Source: Tubulanus polymorphus (taxonomy: Eukaryota > Nemertea > Palaeonemertea > Tubulaniformes > Tubulanidae). Taken from it: a stretch of DNA of 64,000 nt. Where the stretch lies: the NCBI RefSeq assembly GCF_964204645.1, contig NC_134027.1, positions 15,736,485 to 15,800,484 of the forward strand, read 5' to 3'. The translations under genes were made by a program, and so were the position numbers. Below, piece by piece: positions 43,780-53,946 of this stretch. The notes under the pieces are model-generated. The model saw only the letters and a list, made by a program, of their open reading frames with translations. It ran no database searches and was not told where the DNA came from. The number at the start of each line of letters is the position of its first letter. Positions within the stretch are counted from its first letter, which is position 1.

Positions 43780-45849
43780 CTAACCAAACTCTCGTCTACG
43801 AGTGAAAAGGTTTAAGGCTCGTCGCACTGAGCTTGCAAGATTGTTCGCAAAACGTTTTATACCATCTCTATCGTTAATATGCACTGGATCTCGGTAAAAG
43901 TGTTGGCGATTGTTGAGGTTCTCGTGGCGGCATACGAAAGTGTTTTTGTCGAATTCCGCATGGCTTTCAATAGTCGCATTGAATATACGTGACTGTATGT
44001 CGTATCTGTTATGATCAAATCTAGGCGGCACTAGCGATGTCACTAATTTAGTCTCCGGAAATTTGTTTTTGATTTCATTGACAAGATCAATATAACGGTC
44101 CACACACTTATCGGCACTATTTGTGTTACGGATATCATTGGTCCCTACATGAAGGACAATACACGACGGATTTTCACTGATATCCCTGACAGCGCTAGAT
44201 ACTTCATTTATTGTGTACGCTGTTAGTTTCTCGACATCACACGAATCGTTAACAAAACGGTCAGGATCAATGAGCTTCGTATTAGAATCACCTATGATAA
44301 CCACTCGTCCACGCTCACGACGACTACGAGTGCTGCGGCTACGCTTGTCGCCATGGTGAGATGTTCGTCGACTTCGTTTATGGACGACTTCGAATGACGC
44401 ATGACGATCACTAGTTTCCGGACAGTCGTATACGCTTTCATCACTGGGACTATCGGTAGTCAGTGGGTTACGGTGAGAATGGGCATCCGGACTGCGCGAC
44501 TCATTCAAGTTCTCTACGTTCGATTTTTCACGCGAGACCCTTTCCTGCAGGTCTTTCACCTCGTTTCTCAAATCATTGTCATCATTAGATTTCTGTAGGA
44601 TGTCTTTTATCCTGCAGGCGTTCCTGTCGACAACTTTTTTCAGGTGGTCGACGCCCTTTTCCAAGTTCGGTAGCGGCATTGACAGTTCAGAGATACGGTC
44701 GATTCGTATGATCGCGTCATCAATTTTAGTATGTATGGATTTTAGTTGAGGAGTCTGTACGCATTGGTTCACTTGTTGAGTTAGGGTGACTATGGAAGCC
44801 TGTAGTGACTTAAACATATCCAGAATCTCGGCACCATCTAGTATTGTAGAGCTGGAGTCAGTCTGGCAGGCAGCATTAGCAGAGAAGTCGTGGATTTCCA
44901 CAGACGTACTGCCATCTTTAAATGACTTCATATCGGCAGGTTCGGAAGTTTGGGCGTCATCGGCTTTTCGAACCAGGTTAGACGGGTTACATAGCGGGCA
45001 GATGTAGATCTCATGTATGTCGGACGTTATCCGGGCCATGTCTTGTTTCGTGAGGCCAGTACATATATTATGCGTCCAACTTTCACATAAAGAGCATTGA
45101 ACCATCTGTCTGTTATCTGGGTTTTGGCAAACGGTGCAACTAGACTTTTGAGGAAGTTTTTTGGGTCCATTCTGGGGCGACTGGTGGCCTAACTGGCTCT
45201 GTTTGGGTTTATTCAGTTTTTCCAACATTTTCGGGAAGGTGTCACTCACCCAGAGTAGGTACGAGTTCCCTTGGATATGCAGCTTGGGAGTCTTTTTCGT
45301 TGACCCTCTATACAGAGTTGCGTAAATGGTACCCAATTCGTTGTTCTGGCTGTCAGTATACATTCCAGTAAACTGAAGACCGTGATCCCCGCGGTCTATC
45401 GGATTACCATAGCTAGCACGGAGTACCTCGAGGATCGACTTCGCTTTTTCTTTGCATAGCTCTATTACCACTGACTGTGTTTTCTCACTTATCACAACCT
45501 TGCGGCTTAACAAACCTAGTTCATCATCAGATGAGTTTACCGTAGTTCTGCTGCTGGATCTCCTCTCAGATTTCTGGCCTTGCTGGAGTATATGGTCTCT
45601 CAGTTGGGTGTACGCAGAGTTTAGTTTCTGGAACGAGGTGGTGGCATCAGATCTGTTGCACTTATCAGGGTGTATTTCTTTAGCAATGGAGATGTATTTG
45701 ATCCTAACATCATCAAGGCTTGAGGGCAGCTTATCGAGTTCTAAGATTTCGAGAAGTTCCGCGATGTTACTTCCGGGTTCCATGGGCGCCGCCATATTGG
45801 AATTTTTATGCAATCCCGATGGAAAAGTTTCACAATAAATTTCACACAT
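43780..45849 (-). CDS. LINE ORF1: J domain + PHD finger + SGNH hydrolase, 689 aa
   Basis: An intact frame of 689 codons; the likely start is M19 (MAAPMEPGSN). Residues ~29-90 form a DnaJ-type J domain: helix II (VRIKYISIAKEI), the HPD tripeptide at 60-62 (IHPDKC) and helix III (SFQKLNSAYTQLRDHI). A second conserved region (VVISEKTQSVVIELC...) follows, then a PHD finger (CTVCQNPDNRQMVQCSLCESW, TH-x2-C, CPLC). A charged coiled-coil/RS-like part comes next, and a C-terminal SGNH hydrolase shows block I VVIIGDSN, block III HVGTNDIRN and a final DPVH. PHD and esterase modules are known in CR1-like ORF1 proteins; a J domain is not something I know from LINEs. It could recruit Hsp70 to the ribonucleoprotein. 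ORF2 downstream is broken, so this ORF could act only in trans. Confidence 0.85.
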   Translation of the reverse strand: MCEIYCETFPSGLHKNSNMAAPMEPGSNIAELLEILELDKLPSSLDDVRIKYISIAKEIHPDKCNRSDATTSFQKLNSAYTQLRDHILQQGQKSERRSSSRTTVNSSDDELGLLSRKVVISEKTQSVVIELCKEKAKSILEVLRASYGNPIDRGDHGLQFTGMYTDSQNNELGTIYATLYRGSTKKTPKLHIQGNSYLLWVSDTFPKMLEKLNKPKQSQLGHQSPQNGPKKLPQKSSCTVCQNPDNRQMVQCSLCESWTHNICTGLTKQDMARITSDIHEIYICPLCNPSNLVRKADDAQTSEPADMKSFKDGSTSVEIHDFSANAACQTDSSSTILDGAEILDMFKSLQASIVTLTQQVNQCVQTPQLKSIHTKIDDAIIRIDRISELSMPLPNLEKGVDHLKKVVDRNACRIKDILQKSNDDNDLRNEVKDLQERVSREKSNVENLNESRSPDAHSHRNPLTTDSPSDESVYDCPETSDRHASFEVVHKRSRRTSHHGDKRSRSTRSRRERGRVVIIGDSNTKLIDPDRFVNDSCDVEKLTAYTINEVSSAVRDISENPSCIVLHVGTNDIRNTNSADKCVDRYIDLVNEIKNKFPETKLVTSLVPPRFDHNRYDIQSRIFNATIESHAEFDKNTFVCRHENLNNRQHFYRDPVHINDRDGIKRFANNLASSVRRALNLFTRRREFG

Positions 45850-46002
45850 GAATTTACGACGATCGACGAATATTACAGACCAGAACGTTGCTCGGTTTTC
45901 TTATCTTTCTATAGCACATAGCCTTTTCTGCCTACGTTGGGGTAAACAGCATTAAATTGTAATTTTCTCCGGACACGTAGTTTGTTGTGATCACACGTGT
46001 GT

Positions 46003-47990
46003 AATTTCTCAGCGCGAAGGGGGTGGGGCGCAGCGAGAAAGCTAGATTTTCAAAGAAATGAGTGCACGCGACGGCCGTGACCACTTGTTAGTGACGTCAT
46101 CAAGAATGATGGCTCCGAGGATCGCCACATCACAGGTTACTGTGAATAAATGGAATTCGACCATTCAAAACTTCAAAATGTACTTTCTTGTTTTGTAAAA
46201 CAAGTTTATTCATGTCGTTATATAAAGCATTTTGTTTGAAACATTCTTTAATAATGTTTGTTGAGTTTAAAGCCAATTGTCGTTGTGTAATTCGATACTA
46301 GTCACTGACATCAAAGTTTTAGTTTCTGTTCACATGTTTCGACTTATAAATATACAACTTGTATGTTCTATCTTTTAATACAGGCCATGTGATTAATTGC
46401 GTATCACTCCATTAGTTTAAAAAGAGAGCACATATTTCGATATTGTTAAATAATTAACTACATTTTTTTCTGTCACACGTTGATTTTTACCCATCACCTA
46501 TACAATTCAAATGTACGTGATGTATTCTGTAAGCTATGTAAGCTTGTTCTTAAAAATACAATATGAATTTTCAATTTGTACTGACCATAATAGTTTATTT
46601 TTCGTAAATAAAATTTATATTTTAATTAAATAATTTCAAAATCTTTTCTATGCCCTCTGCAACAGAAAGTTACTAAGGACTATTACATATTCAGATGTAC
46701 GTTGATAATTGATTTCAATCCTCCCTTCAAATAATTGAACATTATTTCGGAAGATGCAGGTGGCGCACAATCATAATACATACAACTCATCAAGCTGACG
46801 AGTCGTTTCCGTAACCGATGTTACAGACGGGTAACCAATCTACTCGACTCCGCAGACAATAAACGACCCGAGTAACCTCCAATTTGACTATAACTATAAA
46901 TTATGTTATGTTAAACCGCATTGGTGTGACTTGACACGTCAAATGCGTATCCCGTATTGATATATTTCTATTATCCACTTTTCAAACTATGAATAGCACG
47001 CCTGCTCAGAAAACCCGTTATCGCTGCTTTGCAGCTATATTTATTATTATTAGGGTTTTCTGTTACATCACAGAAAACCCTATTGAGAAAACCCTATTGA
47101 GATTCGCGTGTTTCTTATTATTATTATTTTATGTCACACTATTTTCACTAAAAGAACTAAGGTTTTGTTACCTTGCCGCTGTTGTCGATACAATCCGTAT
47201 GATATCGTTCAGCTCACTGAGATCTACAAATACTCCGCGTGTTTTTTCACGAATCATCGTTACAAAAGCACTGTCGGGCTGTAAACATCGATAATTTAGC
47301 CCCATTCAATGGGGCGACATGTTTTTCGAGTCGTCATCCCGAAATCAACCCGCAGGCCGATTGTCACTTCGATTATCAATTCAAGTATAAATGAACTAAT
47401 TTATTGCCGCAGATTTCACATTCAGCCGCGGTCTTCAAACAGTAATTTTAACAATAGCCCATCTTGATATTCGGAGTAAGCATTCGCTGTGGGGGAAAGG
47501 AGATCGTTCGCTGTGTCGCTTGAAGTGTTTATCGAGTTTTACGCGACCTTAAGGCTTTAGGCCAACCGGTACTGACATTTACTGTCTCAAACAAACACAG
47601 TATAATTGTTGCGTTTATTAACGGACTCATTGGATTGAACTTCAAAACAAAATTAACGATATTTAGGAGGGTTGTTATTCAATAGGCCTACGACCAATCT
47701 GTCCGGATGTTAGGCCTACGCATATACATAGGCCTACATAGGCTAGTAGCCTCTGCTAGGTTAATGCTAAGTTCACTGTAAAGGAGGAATCAGATTTATT
47801 AAAATGCATGTTAATTAGTGATTAACTGGCTCTGGCTTGCAACGATCAATCACAATTATCAATTTTATTGCCAAAAATAAAGATTTTTTTGAAAATTTCG
47901 TATGAGCAGACAGCTTTATAAGCCAGACTTTTCATTTGAGTTTTTTCATCATAAATGAAACTGGTATTTCATTAATTCCTAATGACTTAA
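46003..47990. other. Continuation of segment B and non-coding sequence
   Basis: 46003-47310 is the rest of duplicated segment B, matching 27156-28410. 47311-47990 is unique non-coding DNA with several TAGGCCTA motifs. No gene is supported; short frames here lack domains. Confidence 0.5.
47007..47130. repeat. CAGAAAACCC repeat, copy 2, plus hairpin unit
   Basis: CAGAAAACCCGTTATCGCTG at 47007 is followed at about 47048 by the AGGGTTTTCTG...CAGAAAACCCT hairpin and the ATTGAGATTCGCGTGTTTC/ATT unit seen at 29411. Copy A has only the first part at this position, so the hairpin unit was added in copy B. Confidence 0.75.
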
Positions 47991-48317
47991 GCCGGGCGTA
48001 GGTCGGCCTTGCGACGGCTTGTGACTCACTGCGACGCCATTCACTGCGACTGCCAGTGACAATTGTGTCGCAACGACTCATCGACCTACGCTCCCTTGCG
48101 ATGGGTTGCGACTGTCAGCAACGTCAGTCACAAGGAGTCGCACGTGTTCTACTTACTAGGACGCTACACGACTGTCACAATCGACCTACGCGCTCTTGCG
48201 ACTGGCAGAAACTAGTCGCACACAGTCGCTGACAATCGTATCGCAACCGACTTGCACAGAAACTTGCGATGCAACGCGAGGATCGCATCGCGTCTCAAGG
48301 CCGACCTACGTCCGGCT
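47991..48317. mobile_element. MITE-like element with ~27-bp TIRs and TTAA flanks
   Basis: The left end GCCGGGCGTAGGTCGGCCTT and the right end AAGGCCGACCTACGTCCGGC are inverted repeats with few mismatches. TTAA lies at both edges (47987-47990 and 48318-48321). The interior is rich in iterated GCGACT/TCGCAAC words and has no gene. TTAA duplications point to piggyBac- or Kolobok-like mobilisation in trans. Confidence 0.7.
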
Positions 48318-48339
48318 TTAAGTTACTGCGGAGCCCCAG

Positions 48340-48880
48340 AAATATCTTTTTTTCGTTCAAAAGACCTTTCGCTTGAAAATTCTTTCGTCGGAACAAAATT
48401 TATTTCGTTCGAACCAATAATATTCTGTTCGATTGAACCAATTTGAAAAAATCGTTAGAACAGAGTTGAAGAAACTTTTTTTGTCCAAACGAATGGTTTT
48501 TCGTTTAAACAATCGTTCGATCGATCAGAATCATTTTCATTTGAACAGAATTTTCTTGTCAGAACATTAAGTTTTTCGTTCGAACAAGTATATTGTAAAA
48601 AGCTTTTTTTCCGAACAAAAGTATCAAGTATTTCGTTCAATCGAACAGAATTGTTTTCATTCAAACATTCGTTTGAAAAAATTGTTTTTGCTCAATCAAA
48701 TTTTTTTGCCGGGACAAAAAAAATTTTCATTTCAACAATAACATAGCTTTTTATTCGACCGCACTTTTTTGTCAGAATGAAGAAAAGTTTTGGTTCAAAC
48801 AGAAAGCGTATTGTTCGATCAAACAGAATTGTTTTCATTCGAACAAGATTTTCTTGTCGGAACATTAATGGTCAAACAAC
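48340..48880. repeat. Degenerate TTCGTTCGAACA repeat
   Basis: More than a dozen imperfect repeats of TTCGTTCGAACAGAAT-like words in about 540 bases, many self-complementary around TTCGAA. It looks like an old minisatellite. No coding potential beyond chance. Confidence 0.6.
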
Positions 48881-49310
48881 GTGTTAAGGTCGTTTTGGAA
48901 ATTTACTCGGTCTGGTATATTTTGGATTACTGTGTATGTCATTTGTCAGGACATTAAACAGAAGACGACTTAGGATACTACCTTGCGTGACTCCACTAGT
49001 TAGACCGTCTCATTCCAAGATGAGGCGTTCCGTTGATTTCGGTTACAAGTTTCCGTTCAGAGATAACTGCTGAGCCGTTTGGGCGACCTATCATTGATAC
49101 TGTTTCCTAATAGCCTGTTTAGTAATGGCTGATGAGCCTTATCAAATGCTTTGTTGAAATCCACCGTTGAACAGGATTCTAAGACTGTGCAGAAAACCCG
49201 TAATCGCTGCTTTGCAGCTATATTTTTATTTGTGTTCTGTCTACTTAATTGCGGAAATCCGATGTATTTGCAGTACTGGGAACAATAAAGTATTGAATAA
49301 AGTAACAATT
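48880..49310 (-). pseudogene. LINE reverse transcriptase scrap
   Basis: The minus strand reads STVDFNKAFDKAHQPLLNRLL and then SERKLVTEING with the remains of a TSGVTQGSIL block in shifted frames. These are RT motifs around the first catalytic aspartate and the VPQGSILGP block. Several stops and shifts are present. On the 5' side it is cut by the CAGAAAACCC repeat at 49190. Confidence 0.6.
49190..49226 (+). repeat. CAGAAAACCC repeat, copy 3
   Basis: CAGAAAACCCGTAATCGCTG followed by CTTTGCAGCTATATTT. It marks the point where the RT scrap stops. Confidence 0.65.
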
Positions 49311-49461
49311 AAGTATATTTGATGAGTATCAATAAAGTATATTTGAACTTGAATTTGAGCCCACTAGGTGGTGGTATTGGAGGACACCAGATGGTTCGAT
49401 CGACTTAATATGCTCCAGCGCCGTGGCGCTGTCGCAAAAAGGTAGAAAGTTTCTAATGTCC

Positions 49462-52400
49462 GATTACGATTACGATTACGATTACGATTTATTTACACTC
49501 CAACCATTTCCATGGTATATGGAGGAAAACTATTACACATGTATATACAAATATTTACAAAACAACACTAAAGTGATTAAAATTTAGAGAATGAAAACGT
49601 AACGAAATATATATATACATCAACTATTTACAATACTATATATACTATTATATACATCAACTATTTACAATACTATATATACTATTGGAGGGATCTATAT
49701 ACATCTAAGCCGGTCTTAATGAATTTAGCTAAGTTGACCGTTGGGTTTTTCAGAATATCAAGGGTATTAAAGGTATTCAAATTCAAAAAGTTTTTGCGTT
49801 GTTCGTTAAGTAAGGTACAGTCAAACAGAAAATGGGATTCGTCACCTAAAGTATTACAAGTGGGGCATATTCTATCGGCTCTGTCTAAATGAAGGTTTGA
49901 AAATTTGTTCACAGGTAAAATATAGGACCCGACCCTAAATTCAAATAAACTAGTTCCTAAGTCATCACCAAGTTCTATTATATACTTCTCTAACCTAATA
50001 TCATTTTTATATTGCCTAAAGTTAGTGTATATCGGATTAGTATTTATGGCAGATACAGTTTCTTGAAGGTGCTGGTCACGGAGTATCTGTTTTATTCGTT
50101 TTGAAAAAGATTTACTGTTAGTCATGAATTGCTGCGTCCAAATGCAGGACAAACCACAGTCATCAAACGTTTTCTTTATATATGATAACCAAGGGCTCTT
50201 AAATTTATCCCTTAAAAATAAATTGAAAGATATTTTATAGAGTATTGAATTAAGTTTGGTTTGCTTTCCAGATACTGTTTTCACCCAAAAGTTAATCATC
50301 CTGCGTCTAACATCTATATTCAAAGGGTAACGTCCTAGCTCTGATAAAACTTGTAAGTTGCGAGAATATTTCGTCACTTTCATTAAGATTTTACAGAAGA
50401 AGCAATGAATATTTTCTAATAAATCAAGATTTTCATATCCCCAGATCTCACACCCATACATGGCTATTGGAGCAACACACGTATCAAATAATTTAAACAT
50501 AACATCTATGGGCAATTTCAAACGTCTGCCTTTTTGAACGATCGAAAACATAGCTCTGATAGCTTTATCGTAAAGATACTTTTTTGCCTTAGCAAAGTTA
50601 CCATTCCAATTGAATTTTACTCCGAGATAAACATAATCTTCAACTACCTCTAACTCTTGATCACCAAACATAAATTTCGAAATCGTTTTTATCCGGGATT
50701 TACTTCGCGCAAATACTAGTACTTTAGTTTTCTCTGGGTTAACAGTGAGACCATTAGCCGCGCAATATTCAAATAAGGTATCTAAGTGTAGCTGAAGAGA
50801 TTTCTCATCCTCAGCAAGAATAACTGTATCATCTACGTATAGTATTATGAATAAATTCAGTAAAGTATCAATATCCTGATCACGATTCAAATTTAGTTTT
50901 TCTATAAATGACAAAGTCGGTTTTCCACGATCAATGAAAAATTCTTCAATGTCTTTTAAGAATAACGAAAAGAGGATAGGTGAGAGATTTTCGCCTTGTC
51001 TTAAGCCTCTATCAGCTGCAAAGTATTGTGACGTGCAACCATTTAATTCAACACATGATTTTATGGAGTTATACATATTTTTGACCACATTGAAAAAGTT
51101 TCCATTAACATTGTTAGCAATTAATTTTCGCCATAACTTTACCCTACAAATCGAGTCGAAAGCTTTCTTAAAATCAACAAAGGCGCAAAAAAGTCTTCTT
51201 CCCTGACAAAGATACAGCTCTACGATTGTTTTAAGCGTGTAAATATGATCAATGGTGGAATATTTCGATCTAAAGCCAGCCTGGGCTTCACTTATAATGT
51301 GATTCGTATCTAGAAATGTTGACAATCTTTGATTTAGGATACTTGTAAATAATTTACCAAGACAGCTAACTAAGGTAATACCTCTATAATTATCAGGATT
51401 AGAGGGATCGCCATTCTTTTTGAAAATGGGTTTGATGACGCCTATAGACCACATCTCTGGAACATATCCTGTTTTAAGAACTAAATTGAATAATTTTTGT
51501 AATATATCAACTAAAAACGGATACTGACTAACTCCCAGCAGCTCATTCGTGATTCCATCAATGCCTGGGGCCTTATTGTTTTTGAGTAAAGAGATAGCCT
51601 TAATTACCTCATCACTGGTTATATCACTGTTCAAAATATAATTGTCATAGACAGGATGGTCACCCACGTCTGGGGGCTCATCACCGTCATCGGTTTCATT
51701 GTTAACATTATTCAAATCATTTAATCTCATAAAATGTTCAAGAAAAATATCAATATCTATATTAGCCTCATTATTTTTTGTTCCGCTCGCAGAGTTTAGC
51801 ATCGACCAATACTTTTTTGGGTTATTAATTTCGCATTCTCTCAATTCCTTAATAAATTCATCCTTTTGTTTCTTCTTATTTTCTCGGATGACCTTTTTAT
51901 AGTTTTTAGACGAGTTCTTAAGGGATTCAAAATTGGAAAGGGTAGGGCAACCCCTATATCTTTTTTTCATATAATTATATTTCTTCTGTGCATCTCTACA
52001 GTCCCTGCCAAACCATCTGTTGCGGACCGGTTTTTTGCAGTTATTACTTTTCCTACTTTTTCTATGGTACATCAAATTACACTCAACAGCACTTGATAAT
52101 AAAGAAGATACAAATCTATCGGTAAGTCCATTAATGTCATCTGGCGATTGATTTCCTAGATCTTGCAACCCGTCCAACAGTAACTTATCTAAATCATTAT
52201 CTCGTAATCTTGATTCTACATTCAGGAAAAATTGATTTGATCTAGTACTGACCCACCTAATTGAAGTTTTAAAGTTCGCGTGTTCATTACCCCTTTCATT
52301 ATCGCTAGCAATGGTGTCCCTAGAATTCGTATACACGCACAGATTAATAGGATTATGTCCATCAGATAATAATGGGTCAAAAGGCATTATTTCAAAGTCC

Positions 52401-52558
52401 TCAACATAACCAAACAGTTCTAAATCACACACAAAATAATCGATGACACTAGTGTTCCTAAAAGTATAATTACCTGTCTGATCATTGCCACATCTGCCAT
52501 TGAGGATAATTAGTGAATGGTACCGATCGACAGTACCGGTAGCGCCGCTTCTTAGCAA
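49462..52558 (-). mobile_element. 5'-truncated LINE with (TCGTAA)n tail
   Basis: The 3' end is at 49462-49488 with four GATTAC units (TCGTAA tail on the element strand), followed by an AT-rich 3' UTR with a short tandem repeat (49605-49685). The body is one long ORF2. Sequence similarity to LINE endonuclease begins only at SLIILNGRCGND, so the 5' part is missing. No target duplication recognised. Confidence 0.8.
49682..52558 (-). CDS. LINE ORF2 fragment: endonuclease C-terminus, RT, zinc finger, 958 aa
   Basis: One uninterrupted frame. It begins with the last part of the endonuclease (ILNGRCGND, SVIDYFVCD, LLSDGHNPI). RT blocks follow: KAPGIDGITNELL, NPDNYRGITLVSCLGKL, CAFVDFKKAFDSICR, GLRQGENLSPILFSLF, the catalytic LYVDDTV and KTKVLVF. 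The thumb region has MYGCEIWGYENLD, and the C-terminus has a zinc-binding CPTCNTLGDESHFLFDC. It resembles the ORF2 at 39880-43757 in order and motifs, so both are of one broad type. The RT is intact, but the endonuclease N-terminus is absent, so the fragment could not nick target DNA itself. The ATG at 52558 probably lies in flanking DNA. Confidence 0.85.
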   Translation of the reverse strand: MLRSGATGTVDRYHSLIILNGRCGNDQTGNYTFRNTSVIDYFVCDLELFGYVEDFEIMPFDPLLSDGHNPINLCVYTNSRDTIASDNERGNEHANFKTSIRWVSTRSNQFFLNVESRLRDNDLDKLLLDGLQDLGNQSPDDINGLTDRFVSSLLSSAVECNLMYHRKSRKSNNCKKPVRNRWFGRDCRDAQKKYNYMKKRYRGCPTLSNFESLKNSSKNYKKVIRENKKKQKDEFIKELRECEINNPKKYWSMLNSASGTKNNEANIDIDIFLEHFMRLNDLNNVNNETDDGDEPPDVGDHPVYDNYILNSDITSDEVIKAISLLKNNKAPGIDGITNELLGVSQYPFLVDILQKLFNLVLKTGYVPEMWSIGVIKPIFKKNGDPSNPDNYRGITLVSCLGKLFTSILNQRLSTFLDTNHIISEAQAGFRSKYSTIDHIYTLKTIVELYLCQGRRLFCAFVDFKKAFDSICRVKLWRKLIANNVNGNFFNVVKNMYNSIKSCVELNGCTSQYFAADRGLRQGENLSPILFSLFLKDIEEFFIDRGKPTLSFIEKLNLNRDQDIDTLLNLFIILYVDDTVILAEDEKSLQLHLDTLFEYCAANGLTVNPEKTKVLVFARSKSRIKTISKFMFGDQELEVVEDYVYLGVKFNWNGNFAKAKKYLYDKAIRAMFSIVQKGRRLKLPIDVMFKLFDTCVAPIAMYGCEIWGYENLDLLENIHCFFCKILMKVTKYSRNLQVLSELGRYPLNIDVRRRMINFWVKTVSGKQTKLNSILYKISFNLFLRDKFKSPWLSYIKKTFDDCGLSCIWTQQFMTNSKSFSKRIKQILRDQHLQETVSAINTNPIYTNFRQYKNDIRLEKYIIELGDDLGTSLFEFRVGSYILPVNKFSNLHLDRADRICPTCNTLGDESHFLFDCTLLNEQRKNFLNLNTFNTLDILKNPTVNLAKFIKTGLDVYRSLQ

Positions 52559-53776
52559 TAATAAGAACTAATGTTATTGACGATGTTTTGTTAAGCGGAA
52601 AGACGCCGAGTACCAGTATATAACCGATAGGTTCGAATCCCCAATTTCTTCGGGATGTTTTGATTTTAAAATAGCGATCGTTTTAATAGATTTGGTGTAC
52701 CTTATTAAACTTACCCACCGGCACCACACCTGCCGGATGTGAAACAGGGGACGTCCTATTCCAATGACGCTAAAGATTTAGTGTGAATTTTATGGTACTG
52801 TACGGCGGTATGAATTAAATTCAGTTTAGACTGAGAGTAAAGTTTTTTAAGGCAAACTCTAATGGGCTAACTGCACATCGTCGAAAGACTTCTCATCCAT
52901 CGATACTTGATAAAAATGAAATAAAACATCTAGTTCCAATTATCTCATGTAAGCATAACATTTATTTTGAAAATCTCAACCATACATCAAAACATTTTAA
53001 AGCCTTCTATATCAAATGCAATCTTTTGCTAACATAAACAATAGACAAATGGCCATATCTCTATCATATTAATTATATCACGAATGCTAAATATTGCGAT
53101 ATTGATTGAAATCGTTCAACCAACAAATGAATTTAGTAAACATAATATCATCACAAACCATTCATATCCTTGGCAAAGGACTTATAAGCTTTTAGAATAT
53201 CCAAACAGGAAAACTTTAGTCTCATTTCTATGCGAGTAGAAATACATAATCATTATAACATCCATATCTTTGCATTATATATAACATCCATATCTTTGCA
53301 TTATATATATGTTTATAATGTCATACCTCTTAATAATAATCAATCCACTAATTAAATTAATAATACTAATTTATTTATATTATAGGCTAGGCTATTTGTA
53401 AAACAAATTTTATCCACCCTGCAGTTACGTTCTGTAGCACAGTGGGTAAATAAATGGACTACAACTGGATTTTTTTTTTCGTTTGGTTTCGAATCCCAAT
53501 ATTGCAAGTCTGAGCGTCAACATACATACGGCTAACCTGTAGAAATCACCGTACAGTCACGTACAGGTAACAACAGCGTTTTAAGTACTGGGTATTAAGT
53601 GAGTACGACAAGCCTACCATGCCTATGTACTACAAACACAACTTTTTCCCTCTCGTCGGCCCTACAGTGATGTTACTATAACTGGTGCAATTATAACATG
53701 GATAGGATTTGGCCAGGACTAGCCTAAAGTCTAATTCAGTCTATGTACTAATTCACTCGATAGGCCTATTTTTAAA
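52559..53776. other. Non-coding stretch with tRNA-like scraps
   Basis: No gene. A box B-like GGTTCGAATCCC at about 52631 and a tRNA-like head at 53433-53500 (TAGCACAGTGGG ... GGTTTCGAATCCC, interrupted by a T-tract) may be old SINE remains. A 26-bp unit is tandemly duplicated at 53255-53280 and 53281-53306. Confidence 0.45.
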
Positions 53777-53779
53777 ACA

Positions 53780-53943
53780 GGGATCATTCATTTATTACGT
53801 ACGCATAAAATTTGAATTTTTCAACCCCCCTCCCCCTCTGTACGCAAAATCTGCCATTTTTTCATGTACATTAAGCATTACAGTACGTAATTGCCCTGAC
53901 CCCTCCCCCTCCCCTAATGCGTACGTAATAAATGAATGATCCC
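53780..53943. mobile_element. 164-bp MITE with 27-bp perfect TIRs
   Basis: GGGATCATTCATTTATTACG at the left is matched exactly, through 27 bp, by its reverse complement at the right end. ACA stands at both flanks (53777-53779 and 53944-53946), a plausible 3-bp target duplication. The interior has C-rich tracts and no gene. Confidence 0.8.
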
Positions 53944-53946
53944 ACA

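Larger units (their letters stand above)
39642..46002 (-). mobile_element. LINE with J-domain/PHD/esterase ORF1 and EN-RT ORF2
   Basis: The 3' end is at 39642-39661 with an (AATTTC)-type tail, and the 5' end is at about 46002. The boundaries are fixed by the uninterrupted sequence in copy A (AATAAGATATTTCTCAG near 27146-27161). Only a 1-3 bp target duplication can be seen. ORF1 is intact. ORF2 is degraded by stops and by a 750-bp foreign or unalignable stretch at 40168-40924. The insertion is probably full length but dead in ORF2. Confidence 0.85.
30890..47310. repeat. Duplicated non-coding segment, copy B, with two large insertions
   Basis: Matches 23617-28410 in the same orientation. It is interrupted by a Bel/Pao element (32912-38939) and a LINE (39642-46002), lacks the 858-bp block of copy A, and has a short tandem duplication of AAAGCGGCTTTGTTGAGGAA near 38980-39030. 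Copies A and B differ by scattered substitutions, so the duplication predates both insertions. Confidence 0.85.

Noticed and set aside
53433-53500. Functional tRNA gene
   Set aside because: Box A- and box B-like words are present, but a T-tract interrupts the anticodon region and no acceptor stem pairs.
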